In this document: positions 29,286-36,961 of the stretch, in pieces
How the letters are laid out: the number at the start of each line of letters is the position of its first letter
Position numbering within the stretch: the first letter of the stretch is position 1
Assembly: GCF_014195095.1 (NCBI RefSeq)
Contig: NZ_JACIBC010000006.1
Span: 186,001-250,000 of the forward strand
Source: Rhizobium sp. BK602
GTDB lineage: Bacteria > Pseudomonadota > Alphaproteobacteria > Rhizobiales > Rhizobiaceae
Reading direction: 5' to 3'
Length of the DNA stretch: 64,000 nt
The notes under the pieces: generated by a model
The model's input: only the letters and a program-made list of their open reading frames with translations
Database searches by the model: none
What the model was told of the DNA's origin: nothing
Position numbers and translations under genes: made by a program

Positions 29286-30173
29286 GTGGGACAGCATAAA
29301 AAGGTGCGTAAGGCAGTATTTCCGGTCGCCGGACTTGGGACTCGTTTCCTGCCGGCAACCAAGGCGGTGCCGAAGGAGATGCTGACCGTCGTCGACAAGC
29401 CGGTGATCCAATACGTCGTCGACGAGGCGATGGAAGCGGGCATCGAGCATTTCGTCTTCGTGACCGGGCGCAGCAAGCACGTCATCGAGGACTATTTCGA
29501 CATCCAGTTCGAACTCGAGCAGACGCTGCGCCAGCGCAACAAGAACGCCGAGCTGACGCTGCTGAGCGGCCTCTTGCCGAAGGCCGGCACGGCGAGCTTC
29601 ACGCGCCAGCAGGAGCCGCTCGGCCTCGGCCACGCCGTCTGGTGCGCCCGCGAGATCGTCGGCGACGAGCCCTTCGCGCTGCTTCTGCCCGACATGGTGA
29701 TGCGCGCTGAAAAGGGCTGCATGAAGGGCATGATCGAGCTCTATGAAACCAGCGGCGGCAACGTTATTGCCGTCGAGGAATGCGCTCCGGATCAGACCCA
29801 CAAATACGGCATTGTCGGCGTCGGCGAGACGATCGGCAGCGGTTTCCGCATCACCGAGATGGTGGAAAAGCCGGCCAAGGGCACGGCGCCGTCGAACTTC
29901 TTCATCAACGGCCGCTATATCCTGCAGCCGGAGATCTTCGAGATTCTCGAGAGCCAGGAGCGCGGCGCCGGCAATGAGATCCAGTTGACCGACGGCATGC
30001 TGAAGCTGGCGCAGAAGCAGGATTTCGCCGGTTATCACTTCAAGGGCCAGACGTTCGACTGTGGCGCCAAGGATGGTTTCATCCTCGCCAACGTCGCCTT
30101 CGCGCTTGCCCGCGCCGATATCCGCCCGACCATCGAGAATGAATTCAAGGCGCTGGTCGAGGCGCTGAAGTAA
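29286..30173 (+). CDS. galU: UTP--glucose-1-phosphate uridylyltransferase
   Basis: A 295-residue enzyme making UDP-glucose for exopolysaccharide, cyclic glucan and LPS synthesis (called exoN in some rhizobia). Motifs: VFPVAGLGTRFLPATKAVPK near the N-terminus, QQEPLGLGHAVWCAR, LLLPDMV and ITEMVEKP, plus the late FDCGAKDGFILAN. The start is GTG, positioned 8 bases after a perfect AGGAGG; an out-of-frame ATG overlaps it. Divergent from the lytic transglycosylase gene. Confidence 0.97.
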   Translation: MGQHKKVRKAVFPVAGLGTRFLPATKAVPKEMLTVVDKPVIQYVVDEAMEAGIEHFVFVTGRSKHVIEDYFDIQFELEQTLRQRNKNAELTLLSGLLPKAGTASFTRQQEPLGLGHAVWCAREIVGDEPFALLLPDMVMRAEKGCMKGMIELYETSGGNVIAVEECAPDQTHKYGIVGVGETIGSGFRITEMVEKPAKGTAPSNFFINGRYILQPEIFEILESQERGAGNEIQLTDGMLKLAQKQDFAGYHFKGQTFDCGAKDGFILANVAFALARADIRPTIENEFKALVEALK

Positions 30174-30183
30174 CGGTCAAACT

Positions 30184-30210
30184 CCCTCATCCTGCTCATG
30201 CGGGGTGAGG
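30184..30210. terminator. Hairpin between convergent genes
   Basis: TCCCTCA and TGAGGGA arms with inner CC/GG pairs lie in the 39-bp gap between galU and the beta-barrel gene. It could serve both directions. No long T-run. Confidence 0.45.
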
Positions 30211-30212
30211 GA

Positions 30213-31727
30213 TCACCTCTTTGCCGTCAATCCCACGCCCGCCTGGATCTGGCGGGTGTCGTCGCCGGTTTTGCGCGACGTCAGCTGGTAGCCGATATTG
30301 CTGGTCAGATCGAGGTAGCGGTTGATGCCCCAGGTGAAGCCGAGGGCGGCGTCATATTCGGTTTCGTCGGCATATGCGCTGCTGGAGGGATAGTCGCGCC
30401 AGATCGTGCCACCCGTCAGTTTGGCGGTGAGATTGTCGCGCAGCTCGTGGCTCAGCGTGCTGGTGAGCTGGTAGGCGGTATAGCCGCTTTCGCCCGCCGT
30501 CGTCGAAGGTTGGACGGTGGTCGCAAGGCCGATGCTGACATCGGTGCCGCGCTGCGGTGACCAGGCGAAATTGCCGTCGATGGTCGGCGAATCGATGGCG
30601 GCCAGACGGGAATCGTCGAATTCCGTGTGCTGGTAGCCGAAGCCGAGCTCGCCTCGCATTTTCTCCCCAAGATCGATTTCAAGACCGGCCTTGCCGCCGA
30701 CGCTGTGATTGGAGCGGGCATAGCCGTTGCTGTCGCGCGACTCGTCGTAGAAGGTGCGGCCGAGATCGGCCTCCAGGAAGGGGATCAGAGCCGGCGACAG
30801 CTCGTAGCCGATACGGCCGCGCCAGGTGGCGGCCGTCTGGTTGCGGTCGCTGAGCGTCACCTTGGTTCCGTCGGAGAGCACGGCATCGGAATAGACGGAG
30901 CGGGTCATGGCGACAGCGGTTGTGCCGCGCAGCAGGCCGAAATCGCGCTCCAGCGAGGCACCAGTGCTGAACTGATTGACCGCCGATTGCTTCGAAGCAC
31001 CGGCAATGGCGTTGGGGTCGGTGGTGTCCTCGCGGTAGAACTGATAGCCGGCCGTCAGGTGCGCGATGGTGTCGGCCGGCAGATCGAGGCGCAGGTCGGC
31101 ATTAAGATTGACGGTCGGCTTTTCCTCGCCGGTGCCGCTCAGGTTCTTCTGCCAGACGCCTTCGCCGGTAACCGTCAGCGCGTGCCGGTCCCAGTCCGAT
31201 GTCAGCGTGCTGCGCAGATCGGTCTGCAGGAAGCTGCGGTCGTCATTGGTGGAGCCGGTGCGGTTGCGCTCGACATTGACGGACTGGTTGATCGACGGGC
31301 GCAGGGTGAACGTGCCGACAGATATGCCCTGCGCATCGCCGCGATCCGGATATTGCCGGGCTTTCAGATCGTCGACGCCGGTTTCGCGTAGGTTGACGCG
31401 GCGCAGGTCGTCGTCGAGCGTCGAGCCCGTCGTCGTCGGATCGATGCCGTCCAGCCGCAGCCGGGCGTTTGGCGCCGTGTCCGTATCCGTCGCATTCTGG
31501 CTTGCGGCCTTGCTCTTTTTGGATTTCGAAGGCGTGGCGGTGGCGCCGGAAAGATCCGTCGTATCGGCGTCGGTGGAGATCGTCTGACCGGATGCTGTGC
31601 TCGTTTCGAGCGATTGCGCATGGACGCTGGCAGGCATGGCGAAGGCACCCCAGCCCAGCAGAGCGGATGCAGCGCATGCCGTCAGCCGGAGGGGGCGCAC
31701 GCCCGCCTTGTTTTTGCCGATGTCCAT
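30213..31727 (-). CDS. Outer-membrane beta-barrel protein (BBP2-like)
   Basis: A 504-residue protein with a signal peptide ending near ASVHAQ, a low-complexity Thr/Ser/Ala stretch to about residue 90, then a long series of amphipathic beta strands with Tyr/Phe at strand ends (YQFYREDT, FLEADLGRTFYDES, GELGFGYQHTEFDDS). The last strand ends LTAKR rather than with a classical terminal Phe. This matches putative beta-barrel porin family 2 (BBP2_2). In rhizobia such proteins sit near polysaccharide genes, as here beside galU. Function in secretion or export is inference. Confidence 0.75.
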   Translation of the reverse strand: MDIGKNKAGVRPLRLTACAASALLGWGAFAMPASVHAQSLETSTASGQTISTDADTTDLSGATATPSKSKKSKAASQNATDTDTAPNARLRLDGIDPTTTGSTLDDDLRRVNLRETGVDDLKARQYPDRGDAQGISVGTFTLRPSINQSVNVERNRTGSTNDDRSFLQTDLRSTLTSDWDRHALTVTGEGVWQKNLSGTGEEKPTVNLNADLRLDLPADTIAHLTAGYQFYREDTTDPNAIAGASKQSAVNQFSTGASLERDFGLLRGTTAVAMTRSVYSDAVLSDGTKVTLSDRNQTAATWRGRIGYELSPALIPFLEADLGRTFYDESRDSNGYARSNHSVGGKAGLEIDLGEKMRGELGFGYQHTEFDDSRLAAIDSPTIDGNFAWSPQRGTDVSIGLATTVQPSTTAGESGYTAYQLTSTLSHELRDNLTAKLTGGTIWRDYPSSSAYADETEYDAALGFTWGINRYLDLTSNIGYQLTSRKTGDDTRQIQAGVGLTAKR

Positions 31728-31915
31728 TGGAGCCTATATCTGATCTTACTGGAAATGCCTTAAATTCTTACTCAATTGTAAAACCTCATGGTTAACGTTT
31801 CCTTGCCAGGACTATCGGCGGATAGGGCTTGATCCGCGCCTTGCGGTCATTCCTGTCCTGCCTCGTGAAGCGATCTCCGGTGGACAGAAATAAAGAAAAG
31901 CGCTAGGCCTCCCTC

Positions 31916-32911
31916 ATGAATAAGAGAGCAGTGAAATTCATCGAGAACGGCGCGATCGAATCCGCAATGCGGACGATCGAGATCGAAAGACAGGGGCTTG
32001 AGGCGCTGGAACGGGCGCTGAGCGATGGTCTGGCGGAGCCCTTCAGCCGCGCGGTGGACATCATCGGCGACATCGCCGGCCGCGTCATCATCACCGGTGT
32101 CGGCAAGAGCGGTCATATCGGCAACAAGCTCGCCGCCTCGCTCGCCTCCACGGGAACGCCGGCCTTCTTCGTGCATCCGGTCGAGGCCAATCACGGCGAT
32201 CTCGGCATGATCACGCAGGATGACGTGATCATCGCCATCTCCTGGGGCGGCGAAAGCGCCGAGCTGCGCGGTATCATCAGCTATTCCCGCCGCTTCACGA
32301 TCCCGATGATCGCCATCACCGCCGGCGAGACCTCGACGCTGGCGCGCGAATCCGACGTCGTTCTGTTGCTGCCCAAGGAACAGGAAGCCTGCCCGCACGG
32401 CCTGGCCCCGACGACCTCGACGCTGCTGCAGCTTGCGATCGGCGATGCGCTTGTGGTGGCGCTGCTGGAAGGGCGGGGTTTTACCGCCGAGGATTTCCGC
32501 ACCTTCCATCCGGGCGGCAAGCTCGGTGCCAGCCTTTCGCATGTCGTCGATATCATGCACAAGGGCGATCGTGTCCCGCTGGTCAAGCTCGGCACCGGCA
32601 TGCCGGAAGCGGCGATGACCCTGTCGCAAATGCGTTTCGGCTGCGTCGGCGTGATCGATGACGAGGGCTGCCTTTGCGGCATCATCACCGATGGCGATAT
32701 CGCCCGCAACCTCGGCGTCAGCCTTGCGGAGATGCGGGTCGACGAAGTGATGACGCGCAACCCGAAGACGGTGAAGGAAACGACGCTGGCGACCGGCGCG
32801 ATGGCTTTGCTGAACCGCTACAATATCTCGGCACTGATGGTGGTCGACGAAACCAAGCGGCCCGTCGGCATCGTGCATTTCCACGATCTGCTGCGGATCG
32901 GCGTCGCCTAG
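31916..32911 (+). CDS. kdsD: D-arabinose-5-phosphate isomerase (KpsF/GutQ family)
   Basis: A 331-residue enzyme converting ribulose-5-phosphate to arabinose-5-phosphate, the first step to Kdo for lipopolysaccharide and K-antigen. The SIS domain (ITGVGKSGHIGNKLAASLAS, HPVEANHGDLGMI, SWGGESAELRGII) is followed by two CBS repeats from about residue 205 (DIMHKGDRVPLV and DEVMTRNPKTV). Its stop codon TAG is the start of an intergenic repeat. Confidence 0.95.
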   Translation: MNKRAVKFIENGAIESAMRTIEIERQGLEALERALSDGLAEPFSRAVDIIGDIAGRVIITGVGKSGHIGNKLAASLASTGTPAFFVHPVEANHGDLGMITQDDVIIAISWGGESAELRGIISYSRRFTIPMIAITAGETSTLARESDVVLLLPKEQEACPHGLAPTTSTLLQLAIGDALVVALLEGRGFTAEDFRTFHPGGKLGASLSHVVDIMHKGDRVPLVKLGTGMPEAAMTLSQMRFGCVGVIDDEGCLCGIITDGDIARNLGVSLAEMRVDEVMTRNPKTVKETTLATGAMALLNRYNISALMVVDETKRPVGIVHFHDLLRIGVA

Positions 32912-33090
32912 AGCAATTCCAGGAAAAGTGGGTAGCGGTTTTCCGTTCGCAATTGCGTAACAGCAAAGGGATGGAGCGTTTTCGCGATTCGAAGAAAAGC
33001 GGAAATGCTCTAAAGCCGGATGGTTTTGGGTCTGTTCGACCTAAAATCTGAATCCGCTCCAGAATCAAATAAATAGAGCATGACGTCGCC
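32909..33090 (+). repeat. Rhizobial intergenic repeat cluster (type A plus fragments)
   Basis: 32909-32965 is a close copy of the repeat at 9037-9094 (TAGAGCAATTCCAGGAAAAG, then GCGGTTTTCCG and an AATTGCG end). It is followed by further repeat-like pieces with AGAGCATGACGTCGCCCGAAA near 33075. A mosaic of palindromic elements fills the gap between kdsD and the nfeD-like gene. Confidence 0.65.
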
Positions 33091-33125
33091 CGAAATCCCC
33101 TCACACTTTTCGGCGTCATACTCTG

Positions 33126-33584
33126 TCAGGCCGCATCCACTGTCAGCTCGCGCCCATTGCTGGCGACGATCCTGACGCGGGTGCCGGCCGGTAGATCCGG
33201 TCCCACCACGGTCCAATAGGTATCGTTGAGGCGAATGCGGCCGCGCCCTTCGGCGATCGGCTCGGCAAGCGTTGCCGTGCGGCCGACCAGGCTTGCGCTC
33301 CGCTGGTTGAGGAACGGTTCGTCGGTCGCCTGGTCGTTGCCGTAGAGATAGCGGCGGCCGAGCAGGGTGACGATGACGGCGGAGGCCGCGAAGATCAGCA
33401 ATTGCACCTGCCAGATCCAGAAGCCGCTGTCCCAGAGGAGCAGCGACAGTGAGCCGACGATGATGGCGGCAAGGCCGATCCAGATCAGGAAAAAGCCAGG
33501 CACCACGAGTTCGGCGGCGAGCAGGAGAAGCCCCAGCACCCACCAGCTCCATGGCCCGAGTTGAACAATGAGGCTGTCGAGCAT
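33126..33584 (-). CDS. NfeD family membrane protein
   Basis: A 152-residue short NfeD protein: two to three N-terminal transmembrane helices (WVLGLLLLAAELVVPGFFLIW, FWIWQVQLLIFAASAVIV) and a C-terminal OB-fold (LVGRTATLAEPIAEGRGRIRLND). NfeD proteins partner with SPFH/stomatin proteins, and the SPFH gene is directly upstream with a 3-bp gap. GAGGAG for this start lies within the end of that gene, indicating translational coupling. Confidence 0.9.
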   Translation of the reverse strand: MLDSLIVQLGPWSWWVLGLLLLAAELVVPGFFLIWIGLAAIIVGSLSLLLWDSGFWIWQVQLLIFAASAVIVTLLGRRYLYGNDQATDEPFLNQRSASLVGRTATLAEPIAEGRGRIRLNDTYWTVVGPDLPAGTRVRIVASNGRELTVDAA

Positions 33585-33587
33585 GGC

Positions 33588-34595
33588 TCACTCCTCTCGC
33601 GGCGTCAGCGGATTGACCGCTGGCGTCGAGCGCGTCTGGCCGGAGCGTGGACGTGATGCTTGCGGCGTGTCGCTATTGTCGCCGAAGACCTCGCGAGCAA
33701 TGGCGCCGATGCCGCCGAGCGAGCCGAGGATGGAGCTGGCCTCCATCGGCATCAGCACGATCTTGGAATTGCCGGCGGCGCCGATCGCCGTGAGCGCTTC
33801 GGTGTATTTCTGCGCGATGAAATAGTTGATGGCCTGCACATTGCCCTCGGCGATCGCCTCGGAGACCACGCGGGTCGCCTTCGCTTCGGCCTCCGCCAGT
33901 CGCTCGCGCGCCTCGGCGTTGCGGAAGGCGGCCTCGCGCTGGCCCTCGGCCTGCAGCACGGCGGCCTGCTTGGCACCTTCCGCCCGCAGGATCTGCGCAT
34001 TGCGCAGGCCTTCGGCTTCCAGCACCTGGGCGCGCTTTTCTCGCTCCGCCTTCATCTGCCGCGCCATGGCATCGACCAGGTCCTTCGGTGGCTGGATGTC
34101 CTTGATCTCGACGCGGGTCACCTTGATGCCCCAGGGCTCGACGGCATCGTCGACGACGCGCAGCAGCCGTTCGTTGATGGCGTCGCGGTTGGAGAGCAGC
34201 TCGTCGAGGTCCATGGAGCCCATCACCGAGCGGATATTGGTCTTGGTGAGATTGAGGATCGCGCTTTCGAGATTGGTGATCTGATAGGCGGCCTGGGCTG
34301 CGTTCAGCACCTGGAAGAAGGCGACGGCATCGGCGGCGACGCTGGCATTGTCCTTGGTGATGACCTCCTGGGTCGGCACCGCCAGCACCTGTTCCATAAC
34401 GTTCATGCGCGCGCCGATCGTCTCGACGAAGGGCACGATCAGATTGAGCCCCGGCTCCAGCGTGCGGATGTAGCGTCCGAAGCGCTGGACGGTGTAGCGA
34501 TATCCCTGCGGCACCGTCTTGATCCCGGCAAACAGCACCAGGATGACCAAAACAACAAGGGCAATCACGACGATGCCGAAGCCACCAACCACCAT
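33588..34595 (-). CDS. SPFH/Band 7 (stomatin, QmcA-like) protein
   Basis: A 335-residue membrane-anchored scaffold protein. One N-terminal transmembrane helix (FGIVVIALVVLVILVLFAGI) is followed by the Band 7 domain (KTVPQGYRYTVQRFGRYIR, then VTRVEIKDIQPPKDL), a long Ala/Glu/Arg coiled coil (residues about 185-245) and a C-terminal oligomerisation part. GGAGG seven bases upstream fixes the start at 34595. It forms a two-gene operon with the NfeD gene and is thought to organise membrane microdomains. Confidence 0.92.
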   Translation of the reverse strand: MVVGGFGIVVIALVVLVILVLFAGIKTVPQGYRYTVQRFGRYIRTLEPGLNLIVPFVETIGARMNVMEQVLAVPTQEVITKDNASVAADAVAFFQVLNAAQAAYQITNLESAILNLTKTNIRSVMGSMDLDELLSNRDAINERLLRVVDDAVEPWGIKVTRVEIKDIQPPKDLVDAMARQMKAEREKRAQVLEAEGLRNAQILRAEGAKQAAVLQAEGQREAAFRNAEARERLAEAEAKATRVVSEAIAEGNVQAINYFIAQKYTEALTAIGAAGNSKIVLMPMEASSILGSLGGIGAIAREVFGDNSDTPQASRPRSGQTRSTPAVNPLTPREE

Positions 34596-34881
34596 GAAAT
34601 CCTCCATCGACGCCGCCGCATGATGCGGGCGGGCGTCCTTCCCAAACATCGTTGCGACCCTGACGCTCCCGGTCGAGTGCGTCGCGCAGCAGCTCAATCA
34701 GATGTGGTGGGTTATCATGTTCTCGGCAAGGGCGGAATGGGCTCGCGCCGGCAGGGATAATCAATCTGTGAGGGTCTTGTCTCGGGCCATCCATGTTCAT
34801 AGGTTAGTAGGAGACAAACTATCCCGCTCGGTTGCCCGGCAGCCTTCGAGCCCACGTATCTCGTATCATCAGGGTGACATC

Positions 34882-35790
34882 ATGAATATCGATAGGACCT
34901 TGCGGTCGGTCGTGGCCGTCCGTTCCACAATTCCGGAAGATGCCTTTACGGCCGCTACGCTCGGCACGCGCCGGGAAGGTAGCGGCGTCGTCATCCGGGA
35001 GAACGGGCTGGTGCTGACGATCGGCTATCTGATCACGGAAGCCGAAGAGGTGTGGCTGACGACCCATGAGGGGCGCATCGTTCCCGGTCATGCGCTGGCC
35101 TACGATCAGGAGACCGGCTTCGGCTTGGTTCAGGCCCTCGGGCCGCTCGACATGCCGGCGTTGAAGTTCGCCGATGCCACCAGAGCAAGCGTCGGTGATC
35201 CGGTGGTGATGGCCGATGGCGTCGGTCAGTTCGTCGAAGCGAACATCGTCGCCAAGCAGGAATTCGCCGGTTATTGGGAATATCTGCTCGACGAAGCGAT
35301 CTTCACCGCGCCCGCCCATCCCTCGTGGGGTGGCGCCGCGCTCGTCGATACCGACGGCAAGCTCCTCGGCATCGGTTCGCTGCACCTGCAGATGGCGGCC
35401 CGAAATGGTGAGGCCGCCGACATCAACATGGTCGTGCCCATCGATATCCTGCTGCCGATCCTCGATGACCTGCTGAACCGCGGCAAGGTCAACAAGCCGC
35501 CGAGGCCATGGCTCGGCGCCTATTCGGCCGAAAGCGACGGCGAGGTCGTGGTCATGAGCGTTGCCGAGGGCGGCCCCGCCGCCCAGGCCGGCCTGCGCCG
35601 CGGCGATGTCATCTCCGAAATCCGCGACGGCGAGGTGGAGGGGCTTGCCGATTTTTACCGCAAGGTGTGGGAAAGCGGCTCGGCCGGTGCGGAAATCCCG
35701 ATGCGGGTTCTGCGCGATGGTCGCGAGGCCTGGCTGCGCATCAAATCGGCGGATCGAAACAGCTTCCTCAGGAAGCCGCATCTGCAGTGA
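34882..35790 (+). CDS. HtrA/S1C-like PDZ protein lacking the protease catalytic triad
   Basis: A 302-residue protein with trypsin-like (S1C) and PDZ domains and no signal peptide, so probably cytosolic. The expected catalytic His region reads GLVLTIGYLITEAEEVWL with no His. The Asp region reads YDQETGFGLVQAL with Gly at the usual Asp position. The Ser region reads HPSWGGAALVDTDGKLLGIG, where the usual GNSGG Ser is Trp. The PDZ domain follows from about residue 210 (VVMSVAEGGPAAQAGLRRGDVI). It is likely a binding or chaperone-like pseudoprotease. Confidence 0.85.
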   Translation: MNIDRTLRSVVAVRSTIPEDAFTAATLGTRREGSGVVIRENGLVLTIGYLITEAEEVWLTTHEGRIVPGHALAYDQETGFGLVQALGPLDMPALKFADATRASVGDPVVMADGVGQFVEANIVAKQEFAGYWEYLLDEAIFTAPAHPSWGGAALVDTDGKLLGIGSLHLQMAARNGEAADINMVVPIDILLPILDDLLNRGKVNKPPRPWLGAYSAESDGEVVVMSVAEGGPAAQAGLRRGDVISEIRDGEVEGLADFYRKVWESGSAGAEIPMRVLRDGREAWLRIKSADRNSFLRKPHLQ

Positions 35791-35838
35791 TGCCGTGCCG
35801 GCGGGGAGATCTTTGCCGCCGGCATGCATCCGGGATCG

Positions 35839-36864
35839 TCAGACCCAGCCCAGAAGCTCCCGCCGCACCACCTTTTCCAACACCCGCATGCCGTCCTCGC
35901 CGTCGTTCAGGCAGGGGATATGCGTGAATTTCTCGCCGCCATTGTGCAGGAAGGATTCGGCCGCCTGTTCGGCGATTTCCTCGAGGGTTTCCAGGCAGTC
36001 CGAGACGAAGCCGGGATTGAGGACCGCGATGCGCCTGGTGCCATTCTGGGCAAGGTTTTCCACCGTCTTGTCCGTATAGGGCTGCAGCCATTCCTCCGGG
36101 CCGAAGCGGGACTGGAACGTGACGACAAGCTGCTCGTCCGTAAGCCCCAGCTTTTCGCGCAAAAGCCGACCGGTCTCGATGCATTGGCCGTAATAGGGGT
36201 CGCCCTTTTGCGAATAGGCGAGCGGGATGCCGTGGAAGGAGGCGAGGATCTTTTCGGGCTGCCAGTCGAGCGTGGCCAGATGCCGGGTGATGGAGCTGGC
36301 GAGTGCGTCGATATAGGCGGGATCGGCGTGATAATCGGGCACGGTGCGCAGGGCCGGCTGCCAGCGCATCCTGACCAGCTTTTCGAAAGCCTTGTCGTTG
36401 ACCGTGGCGGTGGTCGCAGCGGCATATTGCGGATAGAGCGGGAACAGCAGGATGCGGTCGCAGCCCTGGTCCTTCAGCGCCTGGATGCGGTCGCCGATCG
36501 CCGGCGTTCCGTAGCGCATCGCCCAGTCGACGATGACGCCAGGCAGATCCGCCAGCCGTCCGGCCATCAGCTCCGACTGGTTGCGGGTATAGGTGCGCAG
36601 GAAGCTTTCGTTCCTCTCCTTGTTCCAGATCGTCTCGTAGGCCTTGCCGACCTTTTGGGGGCGGGTGTTGAGAACGATGCCGAAGAGGATCGGATACCAT
36701 TTCCATGGCGACCATTCGATGACGCGCTTGTCGGTCAGGAATTCGCGCAGATAGCGCCGCATCGAGGTGTAGTCGGTACCGTCAGGCGTGCCGAGGTTGA
36801 CGAGGAGAACGCCGATCCTGCCGGATTTCTGTTGCGGTTGGCCGGTCGCGGCTTCTGCTGTCAT
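35839..36864 (-). CDS. hemH: Ferrochelatase
   Basis: A 341-residue enzyme inserting Fe2+ into protoporphyrin IX, the last step of protohaem synthesis. Motifs: GVLLVNLGTPDG, LFPLYPQYAAATTATV, the metal-site ILASFHGIPLAYSQKGDPYY and VTFQSRFGPEEWLQPYTD. Start MTAEAATGQPQQ at 36864 with GAGAGGA 9-12 bases upstream. Monocistronic, convergent with the HtrA-like gene (48-bp gap). Confidence 0.97.
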   Translation of the reverse strand: MTAEAATGQPQQKSGRIGVLLVNLGTPDGTDYTSMRRYLREFLTDKRVIEWSPWKWYPILFGIVLNTRPQKVGKAYETIWNKERNESFLRTYTRNQSELMAGRLADLPGVIVDWAMRYGTPAIGDRIQALKDQGCDRILLFPLYPQYAAATTATVNDKAFEKLVRMRWQPALRTVPDYHADPAYIDALASSITRHLATLDWQPEKILASFHGIPLAYSQKGDPYYGQCIETGRLLREKLGLTDEQLVVTFQSRFGPEEWLQPYTDKTVENLAQNGTRRIAVLNPGFVSDCLETLEEIAEQAAESFLHNGGEKFTHIPCLNDGEDGMRVLEKVVRRELLGWV

Positions 36865-36907
36865 CAACGATGTCCTCTCAACGAAACGAAGTCCCTCACA
36901 TAGGAAC

Positions 36908-36942
36908 AAAAGCCGGCCCGGAAAAGCCCGGACCGGCTAAGA
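36908..36942 (-). terminator. Terminator after the 5'-nucleotidase gene
   Basis: AGCCGG/CCGGCT stem with inner G+C pairs and a CTTTT loop on the minus strand, followed by TTTTG. Located 20 bases past the nucleotidase stop. Confidence 0.7.
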
Positions 36943-36961
36943 CTTGCGAGACAAATCGTCC

